Shown: in pieces, positions 16,748 through 24,960 of the stretch
Numbering within the stretch: the stretch's first letter is position 1
Layout of the letters: every line of letters begins with the position of its first letter
NCBI RefSeq assembly: GCF_052060035.1
Contig: NZ_JBPOEA010000002.1
Location: forward strand, 310,001-374,000
Source: Fodinibius sp052060035
GTDB lineage: Bacteria > Bacteroidota > Rhodothermia > Balneolales > Balneolaceae
DNA length: 64,000 nt
Direction: 5' to 3'
Program-made: the position numbers and the translations under genes
Notes under the pieces: model-generated
The model's database searches: none
What the model saw: the letters and a program-made list of their open reading frames with translations, nothing else
What the model was told of the DNA's origin: nothing

Positions 16748-18709
16748 ATGAGATTATTAAATCGATTAAAGCAAAAGATCAGAAATCCGACAAGCCGAAA
16801 GAAGCTATTACTTATAGCAAGCGGGATATTTATTGGGATGGGCTGGTCGGCCGAATGGCTTTTTAGTGCTCCAGTCGTTTTTAATGGGATGATGATTGTT
16901 GCCACTTTGCTGGCCGGCTATGATATCGTAAATCGTGCCTGGCAGGGGCTGAAGAATCGGCATACCAATATTGAGCTGCTGGTGAGCATTGCAGCTGTTG
17001 GTGGGCTTGCAATTGGGGTGTATTGGGAGTCGGCAGCGGTAACATTTCTATTTCTGCTGGGCGGCTGGCTCGAAGCGCGGACGCTCAGTAAAACCCGAAG
17101 CACGCTCAAAGAACTCGTCGATATGGCTCCGGAAACGGCTATTGTGTTAGAGGATGGTCAGCAGAACGAAATTCCGGCGCGGAAAGTGCAGTCTGGTTCA
17201 CTGATCCTGGTAAAGCCGGGCGGAAAAATTCCGGTGGATGGTATTGTGGAAAGCGGACACACTACGGTAGATGAAAGCATGGTCACAGGAGAATCTATGC
17301 CGGCCGAAAAGCAGAGAGGTGACGAGGTGTATGCCGGGACCATCAACCGAAATGGGAGCATCCAAGTGCGTGCCACCCATGCCGGTGTTGATACGACTCT
17401 TGCTAAAATTATCCGACGGGTAGAGGAAGCACAGGAGGAAAAGGCACCCACACAACGATTTATTGAGCAATTTGCTATCTGGTACACGCCGGGCATCGTA
17501 GCATTAAGTGTAATTTCATTTGCAATAACACACAATCTTGAGCTGGCCCTCACGCTGCTGGTCATTGGCTGTCCCGGTGCACTTGTCATTTCTACGCCTA
17601 TCTCAATTATTTCGGGCATAGGTCGCGCCGCGAAGAAAGGTATCCTCATCAAAGGAGGAGAGTATCTTGAAAATGCCGGAAATATTACGGCGATAGCCCT
17701 TGATAAAACCGGGACACTTACCGAAGGAAATCCAAAAGTAACAGATGTGTTGAACTTTAAGCCGGTTGCCGTTATAGCGGGAGGAACGTTCGAAGGTGAA
17801 TCATTGTCGGCCAGCTCAAAAAATCCTGATAAAAATGAAAAAGAATCATGTTCCGATGTAGAGCAAGATATCTTGTCTTGGGCTGCAATAGCGGAATCAG
17901 TTTCAGAACATCCGTTGGCCGATGCCATTTTAGCTGCTACCGATAATAGTTCTGAGGTATTGGAAGCCGATCGGTTTACTGCTCACACCGGAAAGGGGAT
18001 CGAAGCAGAATATCAGTCAAATCACATTCTGGTTGGACAAACGGAGTTTATCAAAGAACAAGGAGTTGTCATTGATGATCAGGCTGAAGCAGAAATAGAG
18101 AAGCTGGCAGAATTTGGCAGAACGGTAGTGCTGGTTGCCGTTAACGGGGAGTTAATTGGAGCCTTGGGCATTATGGATACGTTGCGTTCCAATGCTGAAC
18201 AGATGGTGCAAGAATTGCGGAATTTTGGAGTCGAACGTCTGTTGATGATAACCGGGGATGCTTCTGGTACGGCATGTCATGTCGCTGAAGCCGCAGGAAT
18301 TGATGAAGTGCATGCCGGCATGCTACCTGAAGATAAATTGGAGGTGGTTAAGAAACTTCAAAAAGAAGGACATAAAGTTGCCATGACCGGAGATGGCATC
18401 AATGATGCTCCGGCACTGGCGACTGCTGATTTGGGCATAGCCATGGGCGTGGCAGGTACGGATGTAGCAATTGAAACGGCGGATTTAGCATTGATGAGTG
18501 ACGACCTGTTGAAAATTCCGGAGGCTCTTAATCTATCTAAAAAGACGCTGCGCAATATTCGTCAAAATGTGGTAGTAGCGCTTGTTACGGTAGCAGCATT
18601 GCTGACAGGGGTGTTTTTAGGCTCAGTGCATATGGCAGGGGGAATGTTGATTCATGAGCTCTCGGTCATGGCGGTTATCCTGAACGGAATGCGATTGCGG
18701 TGGATATAA
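16748..18709 (+). CDS. P1B-type heavy-metal-translocating ATPase with CPG membrane motif
   Basis: A 653-residue metal pump with eight predicted spans. Actuator motif TGES (180-183), membrane metal site GCPGALV (Cys275-Pro276-Gly277), phosphorylated Asp319 in DKTGTLT, nucleotide motif EHPLADA, hinge GDGINDAPAL and the last-span motif HELSVMAVILNGMRL are all present. The intramembrane motif is CPG, not the usual CPC or CPH, so metal choice cannot be assigned from known rules. It lacks an N-terminal HMA domain (supplied by the gene just upstream). A poorly conserved Ser/Glu/Lys-rich insertion (about residues 344-374) follows the phosphorylation site. Likely regulated with the FNR-like box at 15788. 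Confidence 0.92.
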   Translation: MRLLNRLKQKIRNPTSRKKLLLIASGIFIGMGWSAEWLFSAPVVFNGMMIVATLLAGYDIVNRAWQGLKNRHTNIELLVSIAAVGGLAIGVYWESAAVTFLFLLGGWLEARTLSKTRSTLKELVDMAPETAIVLEDGQQNEIPARKVQSGSLILVKPGGKIPVDGIVESGHTTVDESMVTGESMPAEKQRGDEVYAGTINRNGSIQVRATHAGVDTTLAKIIRRVEEAQEEKAPTQRFIEQFAIWYTPGIVALSVISFAITHNLELALTLLVIGCPGALVISTPISIISGIGRAAKKGILIKGGEYLENAGNITAIALDKTGTLTEGNPKVTDVLNFKPVAVIAGGTFEGESLSASSKNPDKNEKESCSDVEQDILSWAAIAESVSEHPLADAILAATDNSSEVLEADRFTAHTGKGIEAEYQSNHILVGQTEFIKEQGVVIDDQAEAEIEKLAEFGRTVVLVAVNGELIGALGIMDTLRSNAEQMVQELRNFGVERLLMITGDASGTACHVAEAAGIDEVHAGMLPEDKLEVVKKLQKEGHKVAMTGDGINDAPALATADLGIAMGVAGTDVAIETADLALMSDDLLKIPEALNLSKKTLRNIRQNVVVALVTVAALLTGVFLGSVHMAGGMLIHELSVMAVILNGMRLRWI

Positions 18710-18745
18710 AGTTAAATCATAATAGCTCGGTTATTAATAATGAAA

Positions 18746-18779
18746 AAAGCCTGTCAGTTTATAAGGACTGACAGGCTTT
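18746..18779. terminator. Bidirectional intrinsic terminator
   Basis: AAAGCCTGTCAGT (18746-18758) pairs perfectly with ACTGACAGGCTTT (18767-18779) around an 8-base loop. A-tract on the left and T-tract on the right let it work for both the P-ATPase operon (plus) and the converging acyl-CoA dehydrogenase operon (minus). The stem word is nearly the same as in the terminator at 57328-57364. Confidence 0.9.
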
Positions 18780-18808
18780 AAAGTTCAGAAAATTTTTTCT
18801 GAAGAATA

Positions 18809-20026
18809 TTATTCCGGCATATCATTACCACGTGGTACAAACGATTGGATATCAGTAATTTCACGTCCCAGAATCAAGCCGTGGATATCATAGGTGCCTT
18901 CGTAAGTGTTAACGGATTCAAGATTCATTACATGATGGATCACGCGATATTCGCCGGTGATACCGTTAGCCCCGTGCATATCTCTTGATATTCGAGCTAT
19001 TTCTAACGCAGTACCGCAGTTATTGCGCTTGGCCAGTGATACCATCGAGTGATGAGCTCGTCCCTCATCTTTTAGCTTACCCAGCCGCCATGCCAAAAGC
19101 TGCATTTGGGTAATTTCGGTTAGCATGTTGGCCAGCTTGGTCTGTGGTAACTGGTTTGCCCCGATAGGGTAGCCAAACTGCTTACGGTCGAGTACATATT
19201 CTCGTGCTTTCTGGTAACAGAATTCGGCCGCTCCAACCGTGCCCCAGGCAATGCCGTATCGCGCAGAATTCAGACAGGTAAACGGCCCTTTGAGCCCGCG
19301 GATATCAGGAAAAGCATTTTCATCAGGAACAAAGACATCCTCAAAAACCATTTCTCCGGTCTCCGAAGCACGTAGCGACATTTTATGTTTCGTAGCCGGT
19401 GCGCTGTAACCATCCATATCCTTGGTCACAATAAATCCACGGATTTCTCCTTCGTCGTCTTTGTTTTGTTTGGCTTTGGCCCACACGATGCCTACATCTG
19501 CAATCGGAGAATTGGTAATCCACATTTTGGCCCCGTTTAAAATCCATCCGTCATCCGTTTTAATTGCAGTGGTACTCATTGAACCAGGATCGGAACCGTG
19601 ATCCGGCTCAGTAAGACCAAAACAACCGATAAGTTCACCTGTGGCTAATTTTGGCAGAAAACGTTCTTTCTGCTCTTCGGTTCCGAATTCAAAAATAGGC
19701 AGCATTACCAGCGACGACTGCACCGACATAAACGAGCGATAGCCCGAATCAACGCGTTCTACTTCACGGGCAATGAGTCCGTAGGCCGTTTGGCTGGCAT
19801 CCACGCCGCCATACTTCGGTGGTAAATACGAACCGAGCAGTCCCAAATCGCCCATTTCAGTGGCGATATCTTTGTCAAAATATTCTTCTTGATTCCCTTT
19901 TAGTGCTCGTGGCTCTAATTGGCTCTGCGCATAATCGCGAGCTGTCTCCATGATCATGCGATCATCTTCAGAGAGTTCAGATTCAAATTGAAAAGGGTCG
20001 TCAATGTTAAAGCTGTTACTGGCCAT
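18809..20026 (-). CDS. Acyl-CoA dehydrogenase, glutaryl-CoA dehydrogenase-like
   Basis: A 405-residue FAD enzyme. It has the family signatures CFGLTEPDHGSDPGSM (FAD/substrate contact) and MWITNSPIADV, and the catalytic base Glu376 in NTYEGTYDIHGLILGR, the form typical of glutaryl-CoA dehydrogenases rather than short- or medium-chain enzymes. Glutaryl-CoA dehydrogenase oxidises and decarboxylates glutaryl-CoA to crotonyl-CoA (lysine, tryptophan and benzoate degradation), passing electrons to ETF. The ETF and quinone-reductase genes lie 2-7 kb upstream on the same strand. The Arg in the active site that directs decarboxylation was not verified, so 'GCDH-like' is used. Confidence 0.85.
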   Translation of the reverse strand: MASNSFNIDDPFQFESELSEDDRMIMETARDYAQSQLEPRALKGNQEEYFDKDIATEMGDLGLLGSYLPPKYGGVDASQTAYGLIAREVERVDSGYRSFMSVQSSLVMLPIFEFGTEEQKERFLPKLATGELIGCFGLTEPDHGSDPGSMSTTAIKTDDGWILNGAKMWITNSPIADVGIVWAKAKQNKDDEGEIRGFIVTKDMDGYSAPATKHKMSLRASETGEMVFEDVFVPDENAFPDIRGLKGPFTCLNSARYGIAWGTVGAAEFCYQKAREYVLDRKQFGYPIGANQLPQTKLANMLTEITQMQLLAWRLGKLKDEGRAHHSMVSLAKRNNCGTALEIARISRDMHGANGITGEYRVIHHVMNLESVNTYEGTYDIHGLILGREITDIQSFVPRGNDMPE

Positions 20027-20076
20027 GGGATAATTGTTTTCTATGATATTTTCTTTTATCGAAGGTAAGTGATATG

Positions 20077-20141
20077 GTTGAAAGTTGCAGGTTGTAAGTT
20101 AAAAGTATCAACCATTCAACCTTTCACTTACTAACTTTCAA
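20077..20141. repeat. Self-complementary word-repeat spacer between the two acyl-CoA dehydrogenase genes
   Basis: The 121-base gap holds repeats of GTTGAAAGTT / GGTTGTAAGTT followed by the opposite-strand words AACCTTTCACTTACT and AACTTTCAA, forming an imperfect hairpin (TTGAAAGTT at 20078-20086 pairs with AACTTTCAA at 20133-20141). No U-run follows. One of several spacers of this type in the window. Confidence 0.6.
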
Positions 20142-20147
20142 TATTGG

Positions 20148-21332
20148 TTATCGCCAGAACTCTTTTTTGAGTTCACGGGCGATAATCATCCGTTGTACTT
20201 CGGAGGTGCCTTCGCCAATGGTCATCAGCTTAGCATCACGCATAAAACGCTCCACGTGATATTCCTTGATATAACCATAACCGCCGTGAATTTGCACCGC
20301 TTCATCAGCAGCACGAACGGCCAGTTCTGAGGCAAATAGCTTCGCCATTGAAACTTCTTTGGTGAATGGTTTGCCTTGGTCTTTAAGCCAGGCCGCACGG
20401 TGGACCAGCATGCGAGCGGCATCTACTTCGGTAGCCATGTTTGCTATCTTGTTCTCGATCGCCTGAAAGTCCCCGATAGGAGAACCAAACTGCTTGCGTT
20501 CTCCGGAATATTTCATCGACTCCTCAAGGGCTCCGCGTGCAATTCCAACCGACAGGGCACCAATTCCAATGCGTCCACCGTCAAGTACTTTCATCGTGTC
20601 AGTAAAGCCTTTTCCAAGTTCGCCCAGCAGATTTTCTTCCGGTACCTCCACGTCTTCAAAAACCACTTCTGTGGTATCGCTGGAGTTCATACCAAGCTTT
20701 TCCATTTTTCCGCCGGGTTCCACGCCGTCCCATTTCCCTTCAACAATAAAAGCACTAATACCTTTGGTTCCTTTCTCGGGATCCGTTTTGGCCAATACTA
20801 CATAAATATCACCAACCGAGCCTTGTGTAATAAAAATCTTGGAGCCATTGAGAATATATTTGTCTCCATTTTTTATTGCAGTCGTTTTCATGCCCGAAGC
20901 ATCACTGCCTGATCCGGGTTCCGTAAGGCACCAGGCTCCCAGTTTTTCTCCTTTGGCCAAGGGCGTCAAATATTTTTCTTTTTGGGATTCATTTCCTGCC
21001 AGGGCAATATGTCCGGAGCCCAGGGAAGTATGTGAGGCTACTGTTAAAGCCAGAGAAGCATCCCAGCGGGCAATTTCTTCAATAGCAAGGCAAAAGCTGA
21101 CGTGTCCCACACCGCCTCCGCCAAATTTTTCGGGATGGACCATACCCATAAAGCCTTGTTCTGCTAACTTTTTTACAAGATCATGCGGAAATTTTTTGCT
21201 GGCATCACGCTCTTTAACACCAGGTTTGACATGGCGCTCAACAAAATCTTTGATACTGTTACGAATCAGTTGCTGTTCTTCGGAAAGTTCAAAACTGAGC
21301 TCAGTAGCTCCCTGTAATAGTTCAGTACTCAT
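20148..21332 (-). CDS. Acyl-CoA dehydrogenase (short/branched-chain type)
   Basis: A 394-residue FAD enzyme introducing the alpha-beta double bond in acyl-CoA. Signatures: WCLTEPGSGSDASGMKT (about 133-149), FITQGSVGDIYVV, and the C-terminal QIHGGYGYIKEYHVERFMRD plus catalytic Glu374 in TIGEGTSEVQ. The pattern matches short-chain/isovaleryl-type dehydrogenases; exact chain length is not readable. Adjacent to a second dehydrogenase and in the same orientation as fixABCX, so electrons should pass to the ETF encoded there. Confidence 0.88.
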   Translation of the reverse strand: MSTELLQGATELSFELSEEQQLIRNSIKDFVERHVKPGVKERDASKKFPHDLVKKLAEQGFMGMVHPEKFGGGGVGHVSFCLAIEEIARWDASLALTVASHTSLGSGHIALAGNESQKEKYLTPLAKGEKLGAWCLTEPGSGSDASGMKTTAIKNGDKYILNGSKIFITQGSVGDIYVVLAKTDPEKGTKGISAFIVEGKWDGVEPGGKMEKLGMNSSDTTEVVFEDVEVPEENLLGELGKGFTDTMKVLDGGRIGIGALSVGIARGALEESMKYSGERKQFGSPIGDFQAIENKIANMATEVDAARMLVHRAAWLKDQGKPFTKEVSMAKLFASELAVRAADEAVQIHGGYGYIKEYHVERFMRDAKLMTIGEGTSEVQRMIIARELKKEFWR

Positions 21333-21631
21333 AAGCTGGAATAAATAGATTGGAATTTTCTTTTTCTTAAAATAGAAAAAAATTAGTTAAGCATTTTACA
21401 AAAAAGAGCAGATGGATGCTGTTAATAAAACCAGTAATTAGAAATAGATAACAGAATTTAATTCTAATAAGGTTTTAATGGGCACACTACTATTTTAAAA
21501 GTTAAGTACATAAAAAACAGTTATTTATATATCGTTATTACGGAACAAAGAGTTGCAGGATCAAGTTAAATATGTTGAAAGTTGACTCATTCAAGTCAAT
21601 AAAATTTCATTAAGAAAAAAGTGAGGACGTT
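21333..21631. other. Divergent intergenic region
   Basis: About 300 AT-rich bases between the acyl-CoA dehydrogenase (minus) and the small secreted protein (plus), with no gene. The only structure seen is an inverted pair TTGACT/AGTCAA at 21582-21587/21594-21599, 33 bases before the plus-strand ATG. Must carry both promoters. Confidence 0.4.
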
Positions 21632-21988
21632 ATGACATTTAATAAAAAGATCCTTTTTACAGCGCTTATTCTAATAATAGGAATGACGTTAGTTGCTAAT
21701 GAGGCTATTGCTCAAGATCAGCCTGAAGAAGTGACATTATCAGGACAGGTGATCGATGTAACTACCCAGCAGCCCTTAGAAGGAGTGCAAGTGATGTTGG
21801 ATGGTGAAGATATGGATACAACAACGGATACTGATGGTAATTTCAGTTTTGAAGGACTTAGTGCAGGCACATACACGGTGATGGCACAAACTGATGGCTA
21901 TCAGGCCTGGGAGAGCAGTGTGATGGTTAGTGAAGATGGAGAAACCATTACGATTGAAATGGAACCATCAGAATATTATGAGGAGTAA
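21632..21988 (+). CDS. Small secreted protein with carboxypeptidase-regulatory-like domain
   Basis: A 118-residue protein: signal peptide (core ILFTALILIIGMTLVA, cleavage after AIA), then one carboxypeptidase-regulatory-like/CnaB beta-sandwich (LSGQVIDVTTQQPLEGVQV ... DTDGNFSFEGLSAGTYTV ... ITIEMEP). In FCB bacteria this fold usually sits at the N-terminus of TonB receptors; here it is free-standing and ends in an acidic tail. Probably periplasmic or surface. Preceded by AGTGAGGACG, a fair ribosome site, and followed directly by a strong terminator, so it is monocistronic. Confidence 0.8.
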   Translation: MTFNKKILFTALILIIGMTLVANEAIAQDQPEEVTLSGQVIDVTTQQPLEGVQVMLDGEDMDTTTDTDGNFSFEGLSAGTYTVMAQTDGYQAWESSVMVSEDGETITIEMEPSEYYEE

Positions 21989-22018
21989 GTAAAGACCGAA
22001 AATCCTAAGAAAATGATT

Positions 22019-22053
22019 AAAGGCCATCAGTTTTTTTATTGATGGCCTTTTTT
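22019..22053 (+). terminator. Intrinsic terminator of the small secreted protein gene
   Basis: AAAGGCCATCA (22019-22029) pairs with TGATGGCCTTT (22040-22050), loop of 10, followed by more T residues. Could also stop transcripts of fixX from the other side. Confidence 0.9.
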
Positions 22054-22113
22054 ATTCAAGCTGCTTTAACTTCATCTCCGTTTTCAATATAACGCCGAAA
22101 TTAGCAATAAAAA

Positions 22114-22416
22114 CTATCCGAAATTCCACGTCACGCCACGACCGATTTCGGGATCGGGATAATTCCAGTCTACCGCCCCCTGATCGCAGGCATACATGCA
22201 CGTGCCACATTCAATACAATCCTCAACCTGAAAATGTACTTGTCCGTCCTCATCCATCGTATAGCAGTTAGCGGGACAAACATAGGTGGTGCATTTATGC
22301 GGACAGGTTGAATTACAGATATCGGTATCCACCTCAATATGTGGCTTGATATCCGATTTTGCCTGGTTGCGGTAGCTGACCAGTCCTAATCGCTCTGTAA
22401 GATCCATTAATTTCAT
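22114..22416 (-). CDS. fixX: FixX-type ferredoxin of the ETF-quinone oxidoreductase system
   Basis: A 100-residue ferredoxin-like protein. The conserved block has CNSTCPHKC, then VCPANCY, then CIECGTCMYAC-DQGAVDW, the layout of FixX and of the C-terminal iron-sulfur domain of ETF-quinone oxidoreductases. It accepts electrons from the FixC flavoprotein. It follows fixC by 70 bases, and the order fixA-fixB-fixC-fixX is the classical one. Confidence 0.9.
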   Translation of the reverse strand: MKLMDLTERLGLVSYRNQAKSDIKPHIEVDTDICNSTCPHKCTTYVCPANCYTMDEDGQVHFQVEDCIECGTCMYACDQGAVDWNYPDPEIGRGVTWNFG

Positions 22417-22486
22417 AATATTAAATAATGACTTGCCATTAATTAGCGCGTGTCATTCTGAAATACATTCAATATGACATTTTGAA

Positions 22487-23815
22487 TTATAACGATTTCG
22501 CTCCTTTAAAACCGATTTTTATCAGGTCCCAGTACGATGAGTGCTCTTTAATAGACTCCTTCATGAGCTCACGTGATTTCTTTGTTGGTTCGTTATCGAT
22601 GGTAAAGAACTTGCGCCCGAAATCGCATATTAGGTTGGGTACATCCTGATACATTGTAGGATTATGAAGCATGTGCACAGCATCCTGAAAGCTGTTAATA
22701 TCTTTCATAACGTAGCTTTCCTCGAGCGCCCTTTTATATTCTTTCAAGGTATTGCTCGAATAGTCACCGCGATCTTTGGCTTTAACAATCGTTTCTGCAC
22801 CCAGAATACCCGATCGCATAGCATAATCCATACCCTGAATAGCCTTCCCGGCATTCATCAGCAAGTTAGCTGCTTCACCGCATAACAGTACACCATCTTT
22901 ATAAACCTCTTTTGGCATTGCGCGCTTATCGCCTGAAGAAACCACATGTGCAGAATATTCGACGACTTCCCCGCCCTTAATTGTATCTTGGATAACAGGG
23001 TGTTCTTTAAAAGTATTTAACAGGTCATGGGGACTTTTTTCTTTCTCGCGCATGTCCTTGATGCCTGCCACCAAGCCGAGCGAAATGGTATCACGATTGG
23101 TGTATAGAAAACCTCCTCCCTCAACACCATCGGTGGCATATCCCACAAACTCATTCGACATGCCGCTGAGTCCATTCAATTGAAAACGATCTTCCAGCAC
23201 TTTTTGATCGTAGCGGATGACTTCTTTGATGCCAGTTAACATGTGATCGGCCGGCACGTAGTCATCCTGCAGCCCAACCTGACGCGTAAGAAGATTGTTG
23301 ACGCCTTCCGAGATGATCACACTATCGGCATGAAATTCTTCTTCACCGGTGCGAATACCAACGGCTTTGTCATCTTCCATCAGGATTTCATCCACCTTAA
23401 TATTGGTTGCGATGAACGATTCCATTGCATAGTCGCTGTTGTCGATCTCTTCCTGAACCTTTCCGGCCAGCCAGCGATCGAACTTTGAACGCAGCACTAC
23501 AACCCCGGAATAGGGTGTTTCGTTGAAGTGTGATGATTTAAAATCGACCGAGAAGGTTGACTGTTCATCCATAAAGGTGAGTCGGCGATGGTTGATGAAT
23601 CGCTCCCAGCCGCCGTCTTCTTCCTTCCAGTACTCGGGGACAAGCTTCGCCAGGTCACTGCCCCAGAGCACCCCGCCCGAAACATTTTTTGATCCGGCAA
23701 ATTCACCTTTTTCGATGAGTAGAAACTTCATGTTATTGCGGGCTAATATCATCGCAGCTGCTAATCCGGCAATACCCGCCCCCACAATAATACAGTCAAA
23801 CTTTTCGTCCATCAT
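22487..23815 (-). CDS. fixC: FixC-type flavoprotein (ETF-quinone oxidoreductase)
   Basis: A 442-residue FAD flavoprotein. It begins MMDEKFDCIIVGAGIAGLAA, a Rossmann dinucleotide-binding motif, and carries GEAANLLMNAGKAIQGMDYA near residue 310, typical of FixC/ETF-QO. It transfers electrons from reduced ETF to the quinone pool together with FixX. I chose the ATG at 23815 (a second ATG follows directly): a longer reading to 23866 would only translate the hairpin spacer 23836-23882 into a non-family extension. In diazotrophs FixABCX also bifurcates electrons to ferredoxin; that is not implied by sequence here. Confidence 0.9.
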   Translation of the reverse strand: MMDEKFDCIIVGAGIAGLAAAMILARNNMKFLLIEKGEFAGSKNVSGGVLWGSDLAKLVPEYWKEEDGGWERFINHRRLTFMDEQSTFSVDFKSSHFNETPYSGVVVLRSKFDRWLAGKVQEEIDNSDYAMESFIATNIKVDEILMEDDKAVGIRTGEEEFHADSVIISEGVNNLLTRQVGLQDDYVPADHMLTGIKEVIRYDQKVLEDRFQLNGLSGMSNEFVGYATDGVEGGGFLYTNRDTISLGLVAGIKDMREKEKSPHDLLNTFKEHPVIQDTIKGGEVVEYSAHVVSSGDKRAMPKEVYKDGVLLCGEAANLLMNAGKAIQGMDYAMRSGILGAETIVKAKDRGDYSSNTLKEYKRALEESYVMKDINSFQDAVHMLHNPTMYQDVPNLICDFGRKFFTIDNEPTKKSRELMKESIKEHSSYWDLIKIGFKGAKSL

Positions 23816-23835
23816 AATAAATATTGAATGATTAA

Positions 23836-23882
23836 TTTTGAATGTTGAATTGCTATGTTCATTCACAATTCAACATTTAAAA
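23836..23882. repeat. Hairpin spacer between fixB and fixC
   Basis: Bases 23836-23852 and 23866-23882 form a 17-bp stem (one G-U pair) built from the word AATGTTGAATTG, with a 13-base loop. There is no U-run on either strand, so it is not a standard terminator; it lies inside an operon. Belongs to the window's class of self-complementary word spacers. Confidence 0.75.
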
Positions 23883-23892
23883 CTTGAAATTT

Positions 23893-24867
23893 CTATCCTT
23901 TGATCTTTTTTAGTTCTTCAATAAAAGGTGGTAACACCTTGTATAGGTCGCCGACAATTCCGTAATCCGCAATATCAAAAATAGGAGCATCGGGATCTTT
24001 ATTAATGGCAACAATCACTTTACTGTTGGCCATACCTGCTACGTGTTGGATAGCACCTGAAATTCCCACAGCAATATAAAGTTGTGGAGAAACGACTTTT
24101 CCGGTCTGTCCAATTTGCAGGCTGGGATCCATAATACCGGCTTCGGTTAGAGCACGGGAAGCACCAAGTGCAGCATTTAAGACTGATGCTAATTCGTTGA
24201 CTAACTCTTGTCCTTCATCATCCTTGGCCCCGCGTCCCGCCGCTACAATGGTTTCGGCTTCGGATAGATCAATTTTATCGCCCGATGCACCGATAATTTC
24301 ACGAAGTGTTGCTTTGAGATCACTTTCATCAAAGCTGAAATCGATGTTTACCACCTCGGCGTCTGTGGGAGATTCATTCAAATCATAAGAGCCGGACCGG
24401 ACAGACACCAGAATGTTATCGCCACTTGCTTTATTGTCAGATAAAATCTTGGCTGCCATTACCGGGCGTGTAGCTTTAATACCGTTATCGGTAAGCTCAA
24501 ATTCCGAAACATCCGAGAGCACAGCTGCATCAGTATTAGCTGCCAGGGCACCTAAAATATCTTTGGTGCCTTCTGTTGATCCAAAGCCGAAAACAAAGGG
24601 ATCGGCTTCATCCATCACCTTCGAAAGTGCCTTAAGGAGTGGAGTGTTTCTGTGGTTTTCAAAAATGGGATCTGTGACCGTATAAACTTTGGAAGCTCCA
24701 TATTTTTGTACTTTATCAACGTAGTCCGAAGCTTCGGTATCAATAATTACGGCTTCGGAGGTATGTCCATTAGCCTCGGCCAGTTGGGTCATGTGCGACA
24801 ATACTTCCAGCGATGCTCTTTTAATTTTTCCGTCACTTATGGCGATGTGGGTTAGTAGAGTACTCAT
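23893..24867 (-). CDS. fixB: Electron transfer flavoprotein alpha subunit (FixB/EtfA)
   Basis: A 324-residue ETF alpha subunit. The C-terminal FAD domain is intact: AAGRGAKDDEGQELV, ALGASRALTEAGIM, QIGQTGKVVSPQLYIAVGIS, GAIQHVAGM and AINKDPDAPIFDIADYGIVGD in the usual order; the N-terminal domain has the ETF fold with beta-subunit contacts. It collects electrons from acyl-CoA dehydrogenases (two are encoded just downstream) and passes them to FixC/FixX. Separated from fixA and fixC by spacer hairpins on each side. Confidence 0.95.
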   Translation of the reverse strand: MSTLLTHIAISDGKIKRASLEVLSHMTQLAEANGHTSEAVIIDTEASDYVDKVQKYGASKVYTVTDPIFENHRNTPLLKALSKVMDEADPFVFGFGSTEGTKDILGALAANTDAAVLSDVSEFELTDNGIKATRPVMAAKILSDNKASGDNILVSVRSGSYDLNESPTDAEVVNIDFSFDESDLKATLREIIGASGDKIDLSEAETIVAAGRGAKDDEGQELVNELASVLNAALGASRALTEAGIMDPSLQIGQTGKVVSPQLYIAVGISGAIQHVAGMANSKVIVAINKDPDAPIFDIADYGIVGDLYKVLPPFIEELKKIKG

Positions 24868-24908
24868 TGTAAAATTGGTTGTTTTTCAGTCTAAATTCTT
24901 GGTGAACG

Positions 24909-24960
24909 AGTGATGAGTAACGAGTAATTCTCACTTATTACTTTTTACTCAATACTCACT
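24909..24960. repeat. Hairpin spacer between fixA and fixB
   Basis: AGTGATGAGTAACGAGTAAT (24909-24928) pairs with 24937-24960 at 18 of 20 positions, with one four-base bulge. The word (GAGTAAC/GAGTAAT) differs from that of the neighbouring fixB-fixC spacer. The right arm ends inside the fixA stop codon. Confidence 0.65.

Noticed and set aside
23816..23866. N-terminal extension of fixC
   Set aside because: It only translates the hairpin spacer (MNEHSNSTFK...) and does not belong to the family; the ATG at 23815 precedes the Rossmann motif.
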